Assembly: GCA_001724265.1 (NCBI GenBank)
Contig: MEDY01000008.1
Coordinates: 1-64,000, forward strand
Source of the DNA: Rhizaria sp. SCN 62-66
Lineage: Eukaryota; Rhizaria, unplaced
Direction: 5' to 3'
DNA length: 64,000 bases
Under the pieces are notes generated by a model, which was not told where the DNA came from, ran no database searches, and saw only the letters and a program-made list of their open reading frames with translations. Numbering within the stretch: position 1 is the stretch's first letter; each line of letters starts with the position of its first letter. Shown piece by piece: positions 31,614 to 41,320 of the stretch. The position numbers and the translations under genes are program-made.

Positions 31614-33896
31614 TTAGTTCGAAGCCCCGCTCCCAGTCTGAAGAAGATCAGCCGCCATAATATTCACAAACCCATCGTCGCGTTGTGACAGCTTCGTGAG
31701 AACCGCAAACAGGCTCGAGCTCTCTGCCGCGCCCTCCGCAGCGTCACGGAAGGTCGCAAACAGCGTGGGCTGCTTGGCGATTTGGGTCAGCGCGGTAAGA
31801 AGACCCACGGCGGCAGTGGGGCTGCGCGTGGAGAGCGCGGACTGCAGCAGGCGCGCGACAGCCAGCGGCACTGCGCGAGCAACCGCGGCGCAAAGCACGG
31901 GGAATGCGGGCGCCACGCTGTTGTTGGGTGCAATCTCCCCGTCCTCCTCGGCGGCCTTCTCCTCAGTGCTGCCCTCGGCGTCGCTCTTGGCGATCTCAAA
32001 GCTGTAAATAGGGCCAACCATAGTGCGCATCAGACTCGTCACCACACTCAACGCGTCCTCAAACACGGGGACATCGACCAATGACTCGACGGACTCCAAG
32101 GCCAGCGCGGCCGTCGTCACCACCTCGAGCGCAGTCTCAACCACAACGTTGGCACCATCGTCGTCAGCAACATTGTGCTTGCGCAGCGACTCCACCGCGC
32201 TCCGCTGCAGCGAGCCGACGCTTTCAGCAAGCGGGGCAGACGCAGCAGAGCGCACGGCGGTCAGCGCAGCGGCAGCGGCTTGAGGCCAGGCCATCGTCAT
32301 CTCGGGACGCGACTCCCAAGGCATGGCAGAGAAGCTGTCGAACAGCAGAGCACGCGTGCGCTGGGTGGGCTCCAGAGGCAGCGCGTGGCCCAGCGCAACA
32401 ACGGCACGCTCAATCGCGCCAATGTACTTCGCAAACACGTCAAGAGCGCTGTTGTTGCGGCTCGTAGTAGCACCCTCGCCAGTCATCGCGGCAAGAATAC
32501 GGGCGGGCATGCGCGCGAGCGCCATGAAACTCGCCGTCGTGCGCAGCGCAGCGTAGTGCGCGGAGATTGCGCGCTTCTCAACGAGCTCGGCAGCCCAGGA
32601 CTTGTCGGTGTGCACGCTCTCGGCGCAGTCCACGGCGAGCGCGGCGAGCTCGGCCACCGCGCCGGCGAACATGGCGTCGGTGCAGGGGAGAGTGGACAGG
32701 GCGGTGTCGAGGCGGCGCAGCAGCTTCTGCTCGATGCAGTTGTCAAAAGACTTCGGCAGCAGCGGGACGTCATCGTCGCGAGGCGCGCCGGTAACACCGT
32801 CGGGCACAAACGCGGGGATCGCGATGTCGGCCTCGGTGCCGTCGAACTTGACGAACGTGTTGTCGTCCTCATCCTCGTCGCTCGTCTCGCCGAGCATGCG
32901 ATTAGGACGCTTGCCGCCGATGCCCCACAGCTCGGGCACGTCTACGAAGATGGGACTGTTCTTGACGAAGGCAGCAACGGCCGCGTACGTGCTGTTGCGC
33001 AGCGCGAGCGCGAGCGCCGCGGCGGTCATGCGGAGGAGCACAGGGTTGCCGAGAGGGACCGTGTGCACGGCCTGCTCGAGCGCCGGCGCGGCGGCGCGGG
33101 CAAAGCGGGCGCTGTGGCGCGCGGGGGTGACGGCCAGCAAGTTACGCAGCGCATTGGCAGCAAGAGCGGCTTCAACGGGAACGGCGCTGTTGAGCGCGGG
33201 GACAAGCGCGGCAATCGTGGCGGCAATACCAGCGACGTTGTTGACGTATGCGAGGTACGGACGCCGGAGGAAGCGGAGCACGCGCAGAGTGATCGCGGCG
33301 GTTGACGAGACAGAGGCGCAGCTCGATGTGATGGTGGCAGCGCTAGCAGTCGTGGCAAGCGCGACGTCGGCGTCAGAGTCACACCCGCAGTCGTCGCCCT
33401 CGAGAGTAGCGATGAACTCGCCACTGTTGCTCTTCGCGTTGCCGCTCTTGTTCACGACGGCACCGTGCGCGTAGTCCTCGCCACTTGCCTTATCCGCGTC
33501 TGTATCAGCCTCAGGTTCGGGCTCGGGCTCCGCGGCGTCCACCTCCTCAGCAGCGTCGCCGCCGCCACAGTCGGCGCCGCAGCATCGCTTGGACTCGTCC
33601 TCAGACGACACGAGCAGGCGACGCAGGACGTTGCTTCCAGCAGCGAGGCGCGCAAGAGCGGCCTGGCGCGCAGCGGCGTCGGAGTTCTGGAGCTCAGCAA
33701 CCGAGGGCACAGCAGGCAGAGTCACGGACAACGCGCCGAGCAGCGTCTCGCGCGAGACGTTCCTGTTGTTCTCCTTAGCGCTGTCGAGAGCAGCCAACAA
33801 GGCGACAGCCTCGGGTGAAAGGGTACGACTGAGAGCGGCGTCGTAGTCGCGAGTAATCTCGCGTGCTTGTGCCAGGGTGGCAGACGAATCGGCCAT
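31614..33896 (-). CDS. Ala-rich helical protein, possibly ARM/HEAT-like
   Basis: A 760-residue intronless frame. The start at 33896 (MADSSATLAQ) was chosen because the in-frame sequence upstream, including an ATG at 34028, reads like untranslated or intronic pyrimidine-rich DNA. After an acidic Glu/Asp segment near residues 110-180, the protein is mostly amphipathic Ala/Leu/Val-rich helices (for example LRNLLAVTP, LLRMTAAALALAL), which look like an alpha-solenoid of ARM or HEAT type. A short acidic loop (SDEDEDDNTFVKFDG) interrupts near residue 340. I cannot assign a family. Stop is TAA. It ends 177 bp from the preceding plus-strand gene, so the two are convergent. Confidence 0.7.
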   Translation of the reverse strand: MADSSATLAQAREITRDYDAALSRTLSPEAVALLAALDSAKENNRNVSRETLLGALSVTLPAVPSVAELQNSDAAARQAALARLAAGSNVLRRLLVSSEDESKRCCGADCGGGDAAEEVDAAEPEPEPEADTDADKASGEDYAHGAVVNKSGNAKSNSGEFIATLEGDDCGCDSDADVALATTASAATITSSCASVSSTAAITLRVLRFLRRPYLAYVNNVAGIAATIAALVPALNSAVPVEAALAANALRNLLAVTPARHSARFARAAAPALEQAVHTVPLGNPVLLRMTAAALALALRNSTYAAVAAFVKNSPIFVDVPELWGIGGKRPNRMLGETSDEDEDDNTFVKFDGTEADIAIPAFVPDGVTGAPRDDDVPLLPKSFDNCIEQKLLRRLDTALSTLPCTDAMFAGAVAELAALAVDCAESVHTDKSWAAELVEKRAISAHYAALRTTASFMALARMPARILAAMTGEGATTSRNNSALDVFAKYIGAIERAVVALGHALPLEPTQRTRALLFDSFSAMPWESRPEMTMAWPQAAAAALTAVRSAASAPLAESVGSLQRSAVESLRKHNVADDDGANVVVETALEVVTTAALALESVESLVDVPVFEDALSVVTSLMRTMVGPIYSFEIAKSDAEGSTEEKAAEEDGEIAPNNSVAPAFPVLCAAVARAVPLAVARLLQSALSTRSPTAAVGLLTALTQIAKQPTLFATFRDAAEGAAESSSLFAVLTKLSQRDDGFVNIMAADLLQTGSGASN

Positions 33897-34357
33897 CGTT
33901 AGCTTTGCGCTGTGTAAATGGAGCAGGTGTGAGATAGAGCATGAAGACAAAGAGAGAGAAGCAAGAGCGAAACGGTGAGATCTAAATCGAGATGTGTGCA
34001 GATAAAACAAAGTGATCAAGACGGGCATAAACAAATAATTGTTACTGCGCTATCTCTTACAATAAACTTCTAGTTTTATCGGCTTTGACATGTTTTTCAG
34101 CAAGCAGAAACTCATTTCCTGATTCGCTCAAAATCTTGCCATGCATGTTCGAGACGAGATTCTGTTTGTGGTGAAATCTTGACTTATCACTTGACATCAT
34201 ATTCAACCAGGGATATAAGATAAAATTTGTCAGCATAATCGACCCTAAGTAAGACACAAGTGGCAGCGATAGCTAAACGTTCGAAATGTATTACATACCC
34301 CTGAAACACGGCTGTGTCAAGGCCTGGCCTGCGTCAACGCTGTGATGCTCAGCGCCC
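33897..34357. other. Spacer between two minus-strand genes
   Basis: A 461-bp AT-rich stretch between the start of the gene at 33896 and the stop of the SNW gene at 34358. It carries the promoter of the former and the 3' flank of the latter. Nothing else was recognised. Confidence 0.5.
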
Positions 34358-35773
34358 TCAATCATCGTCACTGCCACGCTTGTTGCTCTTATCACCATCC
34401 GCATACCTGCTGCGCTTATCCCGGTGGCTAGCGTCATCCCCCTCTTCCTCCTCCTCTTCCTCGTCTTCGTTGCGCCGCTTGGCCCGAGCCGCGACCGCGT
34501 CCGGCACCGGCACCGCCCCGCCCGCAGTGGTGTTGACCGCGTCCGCCGCCGCCTTCTCGAACTGCACGGGCCCCGCCGGCGCCGCGCCCGCGCCCTCGGC
34601 GGGCCCCTCGTATCCGAGCCCTTTCCTGGGCCGGTGCAGCCCCACGGTGGAACGGTCCGCGAACAGCGGTTGGTCGTAGAGGTTGTACGCCTCGTCGCCC
34701 GCCATGCCCGCCGCGCTGCCGCGCCCGGCGTCGCGCGAGAAGAGTCGTTCGTCGAACCGCACGCCGCCGCTCGGTTTCGGCGCCGCGCCGCCCAGCGCAA
34801 TCTGCTCGCTCACGTCGCGCACGCGCGGGGCCGCGCCAGTACCCGTGGCGGCCTGACTTGCGCCCTGGCCGCCCTGGCGCATCTCGCGCTCCAGCTCGCG
34901 GCGGCGCTGCTCGCGCTGCGCGTCGCGCGCGGCCGCCGCAGCGAGCTCTTCCTCGCTCGCAAACGCGTCAGACGCAGCGCCAGCGATGCTAATGCCTCCG
35001 CTGCCCGCGCCGGCGCCGGCGCCGAAGGTTGAGTAGGCGTCGCCGGCGCCGTCGTCGACCTCGCGAGTGGCGGCAGCGGCGGCGCCGGCGCGGGCAGCGA
35101 AGGCCATCTCCTGCAGGCGGCGCTCCTCATCGTCGCGCTTCTTCTGCTCCAGTTGGCGCATGATGCGCTCACGCGCGCGCATCTCCTCGTTGGCGGCGCG
35201 CTCGGTGAGGTAGAGCGTCTCGGAGAGCTTGGCGAACTTGTCCGAGATGGTGTGCTCCTCGAGCCCGCGGCCGTCGAGCGCCACGCGCGTGGCGAGCGGG
35301 ATAATGAGGCCCTTGGAGTTGACCCAGTTGGAAATGGCCGGGGGGATCTTCCAGTTCGCCTGGTCCTCGGCCGTGAGCTTGCGCGTGGGGGCGCGCAGAA
35401 TGGTCGTGGGCGGCGAGGGCGGGCCGCCGTTGCCGTACTGCTTCTTCAGCTTGAACGCGGGCGGCGCCAGCGGGTCAATCTTGCGCTCCTGAATGCGCAC
35501 CACGCGCTGCGTCGACGCCTCGGTGAAGCCGGGTGCGGATTCGGCCGCTGTGTAGCGCACGTACACGGGGTCAGTGCCAGAGTTGGTCTTAACGGCGCCG
35601 ACGAGGTTGCGCGCGTTGAGAGTGTCGAGAACGCCAGCGAGCGCGGCGAGCGTGCGGGCCTTGCAGGCCTCAATCTCCTCGCGGGAGGGCTTGCGGAGCT
35701 CCTCGTCTGTGAAGTCCTGGCCCTCAAGGTCGCTGAAGGCCTTGACGCGGCCCGTCTCTGCGGCGGAAAGCAT
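34358..35773 (-). CDS. SNW/SKIP (Prp45) splicing and transcription co-factor, N-terminus missing
   Basis: A 471-residue frame with a clear SNW domain: YVRYTAAES (about residue 71), QRVVRIQE, DPLAPPAFK, GPPSPPTTILRAPTRKLT, WKIPPAISNWVNSKG (about 148), IPLATRVALDGRGL and KLSETLYLTERAA. The downstream helical region with Arg/Glu repeats, then DVSEQIALG, FDERLFSRD, YDQPLF and GPVQFEK, also matches SNW1. SNW proteins are core spliceosome components and transcription co-regulators. The highly conserved N-terminal block of the family (around GDGGAFPEIHVAQYPL) is not present in or upstream of this frame. The first in-frame ATG is at 35773. Acceptor-like sequences just upstream (gtttctag, ccgccgcag) suggest that a 5' exon may exist elsewhere. 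Stop is TGA. Confidence 0.88.
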   Translation of the reverse strand: MLSAAETGRVKAFSDLEGQDFTDEELRKPSREEIEACKARTLAALAGVLDTLNARNLVGAVKTNSGTDPVYVRYTAAESAPGFTEASTQRVVRIQERKIDPLAPPAFKLKKQYGNGGPPSPPTTILRAPTRKLTAEDQANWKIPPAISNWVNSKGLIIPLATRVALDGRGLEEHTISDKFAKLSETLYLTERAANEEMRARERIMRQLEQKKRDDEERRLQEMAFAARAGAAAAATREVDDGAGDAYSTFGAGAGAGSGGISIAGAASDAFASEEELAAAAARDAQREQRRRELEREMRQGGQGASQAATGTGAAPRVRDVSEQIALGGAAPKPSGGVRFDERLFSRDAGRGSAAGMAGDEAYNLYDQPLFADRSTVGLHRPRKGLGYEGPAEGAGAAPAGPVQFEKAAADAVNTTAGGAVPVPDAVAARAKRRNEDEEEEEEEGDDASHRDKRSRYADGDKSNKRGSDDD

Positions 35774-36399
35774 GAGTGACGGAACTACGCCTAGAAACGG
35801 GGGATAAAACGCTGTGGCTACAAAATCAAAAAAAGAAAGTAAAGCTAAGAGTGTAATAGGGCACAATATGCAGCTTAAGTTTGAAGTTAACGAAGGACAT
35901 GACACAAACTCAATCGTCCCGAGAACGCTCAACCGTCATGATCCCCCCCGTTCCTGCCAAACGGATTTGGCAGGCAAGTCGGCCGACGAGCCCTCCCAGG
36001 CTCCTGTGGGTAAATCGCGACCAAGCTTTCCAGGCCCGCTAAACGTCGTGACTGGCATATCTACTTCATGTCCTGGGCTGTATGCTTGCCTACAATCTGT
36101 CTTTACTATTCAGAGCTGCTGGTGGCGCGAATACTAGGCGATGCAGAAGGTTAAACTGTGTATCTTTTCTTGTGCCGTCTGCTCGTGCCTTCGAAACGCT
36201 GCATGACCCACTCTTTTTTAGGTTGTCCTGATCGTGCAACACCAATATATAGGTGTTCTCACATTTCCTTTGAATAGTTTGATAGTATCGCAAACCACTT
36301 TATCTAAACATGCGGTCCTTCAGTATCTAACCTTCCTTCCTTTATCGTCCCTCCTTCCTTTGCTTTTGCTCGCGCTTGCTCCACCCACAGCGTCGGTTG
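35774..36399. other. Divergent region with a strong hairpin
   Basis: This 626-bp spacer separates the SNW gene (leftward) and the phosphatase gene (rightward). It contains a perfect 9-bp inverted repeat with a 4-base loop at 35953-35974. A minus-strand open frame of 36 codons from an ATG at 36058 covers the same area, with no recognisable product. An acceptor-like sequence (ctccacccacag) ends at 36390, so the phosphatase gene may have a 5'-UTR intron. Confidence 0.4.
35953..35974. other. Perfect hairpin, 9-bp arms
   Basis: Arms CCTGCCAAA (35953-35961) and TTTGGCAGG (35966-35974) flank the loop CGGA. The stem is strong and lies between two divergent genes. It could be a structured RNA, a protein-binding palindrome or chance. 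No tRNA or snRNA framework was seen around it. Confidence 0.4.
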
Positions 36400-38676
36400 A
36401 TGAGTCTGCCGGTTGTCCCCGAGCTTGAGGCTTTGCAGGCCTCTCAGACGCCTGCCACTGACGCCCTTGTCACGCACTACCAGCGCACCCTGCGCGGTTT
36501 GATCGGCACCAAGTCCCGTTGCATGGTCCACGTCCAGGTTGTTGAGGCCACCAATCTTAAGTCCGCCGACCCCAACGGTTTCTCCGACCCATACTTCAAG
36601 CTCAAGATCGACAATGCGACGGAGCGCAAGGAGAAGACTCCCATCTTTAGCACGACCCTGAACCCGGTCTACAACGAGACGTTGACGTTCGTCCTCAAGG
36701 ACTCCAAGCTCGAGCACCCGATCCTCGTCGAGACGCTTGACTACGATAAAACCAACTCCAACGACTCCCTGGGCTTCGCCGTCATCCCCCTGGCCGACCT
36801 CCGCGAGAAAGGCTGGCTTGCCGGCTGGTTCACGCTCTCCGAGAAGCCCAACGGCTCGGGAAAGCGCCGCCCCGGCCGCTTCTACCTGCGCATCGTGATC
36901 GACCAAGACCGGAGCGAGATGCTCAAGTCCAAGCCAGGTATCTACGACCTCATCCGCACCGCGCTGCTCAACGCCGCGCGTGTCGCCGAGAAGGAGCGCA
37001 TTAGCTCTACCGCAGCCTCTGCCTTCTCCCCCGTGCCGTCCTCTCCGATGCCGTCCACGGCGATTGCGGCCGACGAGTCCATTTCACACTCGGCGGCCAC
37101 TGCAAAGGACTCCCCGGCCTCGCTCAGCAGCGGCGACCCCGACTCGAGCTCCGTCAGTGAGCAGCCCCCGTACGACCGCTCGCTCTCGCGCTCCTCCTCG
37201 CTGCACTTCGCTCACTGCGGCGCCCACGCCCCCGGCCAGCTTAAGCTGCTCGACGCTGGCAAGGCGCGCGCCGTCAAGGTGCTGTGCGCCACGTGGAACG
37301 TCGGCAACGCGCCACCGTCGACCCCCGAGCAGCTACGCTCGTGGCTCAAGCCGGGCGCGGACGTGTACGTGGTGAGCACGCAGGAGAACAACTATGCGCC
37401 GCGTAAACCGCACAAGACTCACATCGCCGACTGGGAGGCCGCGCTGACTGAGACGCTGGGCGACAAGTTCGAGATGCTGCGCGCCGAGAGCATGGGGCAG
37501 ATCCACCTCCATGTCTTCGGCCGCCGCGTGCTCCGGTCCGTGATCGACGTCGCGCAGGTCGTCAAAGCCAACGAGGCCACAGGCATCGCCAACGTCGGCA
37601 CCAACAAGGGCGGAACGTGCATCGCGCTGACTGTGCTCGGCACGTCGATGTGCTTCGTGTCGTCACACCTGGCCGCGCACACTACGCACACGGAGCGCCG
37701 CAACAGCGACATGTCGGACATTGCGCAGAGCATTAAGTTCAAGGGCATGTACAACCTGACCATTCTCAACGCGTTCCACCATCTCTTCTGGATGGGCGAC
37801 CTCAACTACCGCCTCGACTACGCTGGCGACGGCAAGGAGCCCGACGAGGCCAAGTTCGCCGAGATGCTCGCCATGATTGACGAGGGCAAGTACGAGGAGC
37901 TGATGCAGACGGACCAGCTCACGGCCTGCATGGCGCGCAACGAAGTCTTTGTCGGCTTTAACGACTGCCCGCCTCGCTTCAAGCCCACCTTCAAGGTCGA
38001 GCGCGACGTCGTCGAGCCCGTGTACAACAAGAAGCGCACCCCGTCGTACTGCGACCGCGTGCTGTGGCGTTCGCAGATGGGCTTCCAGAACCAGATCAAG
38101 CTGATCTCGTTCGAGTCCGCCAACGAGGTCACGTCTTCTGACCACAAGCCCGCTGCGGCGCTGTTCGAGGTCTCCGCGCCCGTGCCCGTGCCCGCCGTGG
38201 ACGACTCGCGCGGCGCGGCCGTGATCCGTCTCCACGGTATCGTCGCCTCCGGTCTGCCCTCGGTGGACCTCAATGGCAAGAGTGACCCGTTCATTCGCTT
38301 TTACTCGCCGTGGCTCAACCGGGGCAAGCCGGTCGAGACGGGTCACAAGGCGGCCACGCTCACGCCGCGCTGGCTGCCCGAGGAGCTGCCCCCGCTCAAC
38401 CTCGACATCAACTGCCCCGAGCGTCTGCAGCAGTTCTTCATCCCGTTCAAGATGTACGACCGCGACCTCACCTCGGAGAACTTCCTTTGCGGCGGCGTCA
38501 TCTCGCTGCGCGACGTTGACGTGTCCGGTAACGGGCAGGAGAAGGCCGTCGGCGTCATTCTGCAGGACAAGGGCGGCCTTATCTCTGGACAGGTTGCATT
38601 CACGCTTTCGGTGCGCTACGCCGACAAGCCCCCCGTGCCCGAGCTCGATGCGGTGATGCAGATCCCCCAGTACTAA
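36400..38676 (+). CDS. C2-IPPc-C2 inositol polyphosphate 5-phosphatase
   Basis: A 758-residue intronless frame. An N-terminal C2 domain (about 40-165) has NGFSDPYFKL and LNPVYNETLTF. A Ser-rich linker follows. The 5-phosphatase domain runs from about 290 to 600 with WNVGN, NKGGT, SSHLAAH, ERRNSD, WMGDLNYRL, PTFK, KRTPSYCDRVLW and SSDHKP, so the catalytic residues are intact. A second C2 domain (about 606-745) has NGKSDPFIRF and LTPRWLPEE. It should remove the 5-phosphate from phosphoinositides or inositol phosphates at membranes, with the C2 domains guiding membrane contact. No Sac1 domain is present, so it is not a full synaptojanin. The start at 36400 is the first in-frame ATG. Stop is TAA. 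Confidence 0.92.
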   Translation: MSLPVVPELEALQASQTPATDALVTHYQRTLRGLIGTKSRCMVHVQVVEATNLKSADPNGFSDPYFKLKIDNATERKEKTPIFSTTLNPVYNETLTFVLKDSKLEHPILVETLDYDKTNSNDSLGFAVIPLADLREKGWLAGWFTLSEKPNGSGKRRPGRFYLRIVIDQDRSEMLKSKPGIYDLIRTALLNAARVAEKERISSTAASAFSPVPSSPMPSTAIAADESISHSAATAKDSPASLSSGDPDSSSVSEQPPYDRSLSRSSSLHFAHCGAHAPGQLKLLDAGKARAVKVLCATWNVGNAPPSTPEQLRSWLKPGADVYVVSTQENNYAPRKPHKTHIADWEAALTETLGDKFEMLRAESMGQIHLHVFGRRVLRSVIDVAQVVKANEATGIANVGTNKGGTCIALTVLGTSMCFVSSHLAAHTTHTERRNSDMSDIAQSIKFKGMYNLTILNAFHHLFWMGDLNYRLDYAGDGKEPDEAKFAEMLAMIDEGKYEELMQTDQLTACMARNEVFVGFNDCPPRFKPTFKVERDVVEPVYNKKRTPSYCDRVLWRSQMGFQNQIKLISFESANEVTSSDHKPAAALFEVSAPVPVPAVDDSRGAAVIRLHGIVASGLPSVDLNGKSDPFIRFYSPWLNRGKPVETGHKAATLTPRWLPEELPPLNLDINCPERLQQFFIPFKMYDRDLTSENFLCGGVISLRDVDVSGNGQEKAVGVILQDKGGLISGQVAFTLSVRYADKPPVPELDAVMQIPQY

Positions 38677-40370
38677 GTACTAAGTCACTAAGTCGGTCGA
38701 GGCGGCCTGCATCGGCCTGATGATTGTGGTCTGACTTGGGGTCCTGGACGTCATTGGGCAAGGCCACTGTGTCGCGTGCGGGGGTGTAATGTGATATATC
38801 CTCCGCGTCACTGTTGGGTGCGTGCGTGTGTATGTTTGTCGTCGCCACAGCTCCTGAAGCTGCGGCTGGTAAGATGTTACTGTTCTTGTGTGAGTGATTT
38901 GCTTCTCATTGCTTCCGTTTATTTTGGTTCATCTGTCTCTTTTTATTGTTTGTTTTATGTTTGTTTTAACTCTTTACATGTCGTTGTATGGGCGGCTTGG
39001 GGTTGAATGGGCGATGCTTTGCTTGGTTCTTCTATGTTCAGTCCTGCCCTCCTCTGGCCGTGCTACGACTGCAGTGCTGGCTTCTCTTGGCCTCATTTCG
39101 TACATTTAATTTGTAAGATTATGTCTTTCTTGTTTGTCCTGTACAATTGTGTTTTATTTGTTTTCTTCTAAACCAGAGTCATCATTTCGTTGGTTGGTTG
39201 GTTGGTTGGTTCGCTCCTGCTCGTTCCCTTCGCAATTGTTCTTATTTTGACGTCTTGTACGTATGTTTCTTTGGCCAACTTATTTTGCTCAGCACACTCT
39301 TGTGGGCAATGCAACTCACCTTGGCCTCTGGTGTTACTTGATCTGAACTCAACTGTACGCAAAGCCCTCAAATCCGCAACTCCTGTACGTGCTGTCTCGA
39401 GTGCTGTAAACAACGTGTCTCGCTATGCAGTTGTGTCAGCTGTCGTGATGTGGCTTTGAGTACGGGTGGCTGACTTGTCTTGTAAAGGCAAGAGTGTTTG
39501 TGACAGCGTGATTTTAAGTCTGTTCTGTTCTATCACTACAAACAATAAAATGTAACAAAACATCTCATAACAAGTCTCTGAGCTACTATGCGTGAAGACA
39601 CAAATTGCATATGCACATGATGTCGTTTTGTGACTTAAACCTAATAATAGCTATAATGTGCAATATCTCTATATAATTACAACATTTTTTAATCCTGATG
39701 TGTGTTTTTTATTCGATTCAAAATTCGTGCCGGAGAAAATTGTGCACATCACGCAACTCGGGGCAATCACGAAACAAATCGCACAGTTTTTATCCGAAAT
39801 ACTGAATGAAAACTTGAAATGTTGCTCTATAAGTTCGATTCACATAAAGGACCAGTTTAATGGAACACAGAGTTTTCAAATTTATCAAAAAATACTGACC
39901 AGAGCGCCTATTATATCGCCGCAAAACGCTCTAAAGAGGGTATCCTACGGCCTGACATTTTTATGTCAGCGGGGAAATTGGTCTTCATACGGACAAGTAC
40001 ATCACATTAACATGTTGTATTGTGTTTCATCGAGTATCGAGTCTTACATGAATGTAAGTCGCAGACACAACTGTTTATCCTTTCAGACTACAACACACGC
40101 AGAGTACTGTGAGCGTGTTACGCCCACAGCCGCTGCAATGCGCGAGCACACCGTGTTGTACTACTGCGCCATTTATCGACTCGTTCACAATGGCGCCGCA
40201 TTAAGAGCGGATGCATCATGGCACTTCAAACCCAACTGGTTATCATCCTTTATCTTCAACATTCATCCACATTTTGAAGCGAGCAGCACCGAGGTCAATC
40301 ACAGTTCAAGGCTAATTCGATCAAATCGAGGCTTTCAGAACAAGTGAGACGTGTCTCGTTCGCCGCGCGC
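38677..40370. other. AT-rich intergenic region, 1.7 kb
   Basis: The first 900 bases look like a 3' flank of the phosphatase gene, with T-rich tracts and a GTTG microsatellite at 39189-39211. A plus-strand frame at 39658-40347 is open for about 229 codons but starts with GTG, has AT-rich codons unlike all other genes here, and gives no recognisable product. It is treated as a candidate only (see findings). Confidence 0.4.
39189..39211. repeat. GTTG tetranucleotide microsatellite
   Basis: A run of the four-base unit GTTG, almost six copies, in the spacer after the phosphatase gene. It is a simple repeat with no evident function. Confidence 0.9.
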
Positions 40371-41320
40371 TTAGTTGCCGATGTAGTAGACCTGGTGCTG
40401 GGTGAAGGGCGATAGCTTAAGCGACGCGATCATCTTGTTGGTGAGGTACATCTTGAGCGCGCGGATGGGGGACGCGAAGGCCGCGGTGTTGTAGTCGGGG
40501 GTGACAAAGCACTGGGGCACGACGAACTGCGCGGGCTCGGGCTTGTACTCGGGGGTGACGTACTCGATGGGTGACGCGCACGCCCAGGGCCAGGGAACGT
40601 AGGCGGGCTTGTAGATGACCTGCTGCGACGCGGTGGTGACAGCGGTGGCGAGCTTGAGGCGAAGGGCAAGGTCCAGGGGAACGTAGGCCTGGCGCCAGGC
40701 AATGGCGTAGGGCGCGACGGGGGCCTTGAACTCGGGGGTGACCCACTCAGTGCAGAAGTCCTGCTTGGCGCAGTTGTTGGAGCAGGTGGTCATGTCGGCC
40801 TGCTGCTTCGCGAAGGGGAACTGGAAGGTGCACGAGTACTTGCAGAAGTAGCACTTACGGAAGTTGTAGTTGTAAACACGAGGGGGCAGGCCGAACTCAG
40901 CAATGGTCTCAGCGCTGAGGGTGACGTCCTGCTGGGAGACAGCAGAGAGGTCAGTGCTCGTGGTCGACTCGATGAGCGAGTTGTCCTTGGCAAAGACTAC
41001 GCAAGCAGACCGGTCAAGATGAAAGAAGCATGATGTAAAAGGGATGAGTGAGCAATACATGGGTGGATTGCTTGAGTAACGACATGATAATGATGCGATA
41101 CGGGGTCATACTGGACGGGTTTGCAGCGAATTGCCGAACATGGGCCTTAAAAGCGGCACAGAGCAAGATCTCAATGGATTGTTTTGCTATGAGATTGCCA
41201 AAGGTGACCAGGAGCTATTACTATGATATGACGTATAAGACAGAAAGCAAACAGAAAGACGAGACACGTACCAGCCGCCACAAAGAGGAGGACAATCGCA
41301 GCAATGAAGGAGAACTTCAT
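40371..41320 (-). CDS. Secreted protein with VTP[ED][FY] repeats
   Basis: Two exons (41320-41272 and 40996-40371) joined across intron 41271-40997 (275 bp, phase 1, GTACGT...GCGTAG) give 224 residues. Exon 1 encodes nearly the whole signal peptide (MKFSFIAAIVLLFVAA) and the splice joins it to VFAKDNS, giving a good cleavage site. The mature part has a Cys cluster (CYFCKYSC, then CSNNC and C) near residues 70-105. Three related units follow: WVTPEFKAP, YVTPEYKPEP and FVTPDYNTAA, the first two with a nearby aromatic or Pro-Trp motif. It is probably extracellular or on the cell surface. No family is recognised. The ATG at 41320 is the one that gives the signal peptide. Stop is TAA. Confidence 0.8.
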
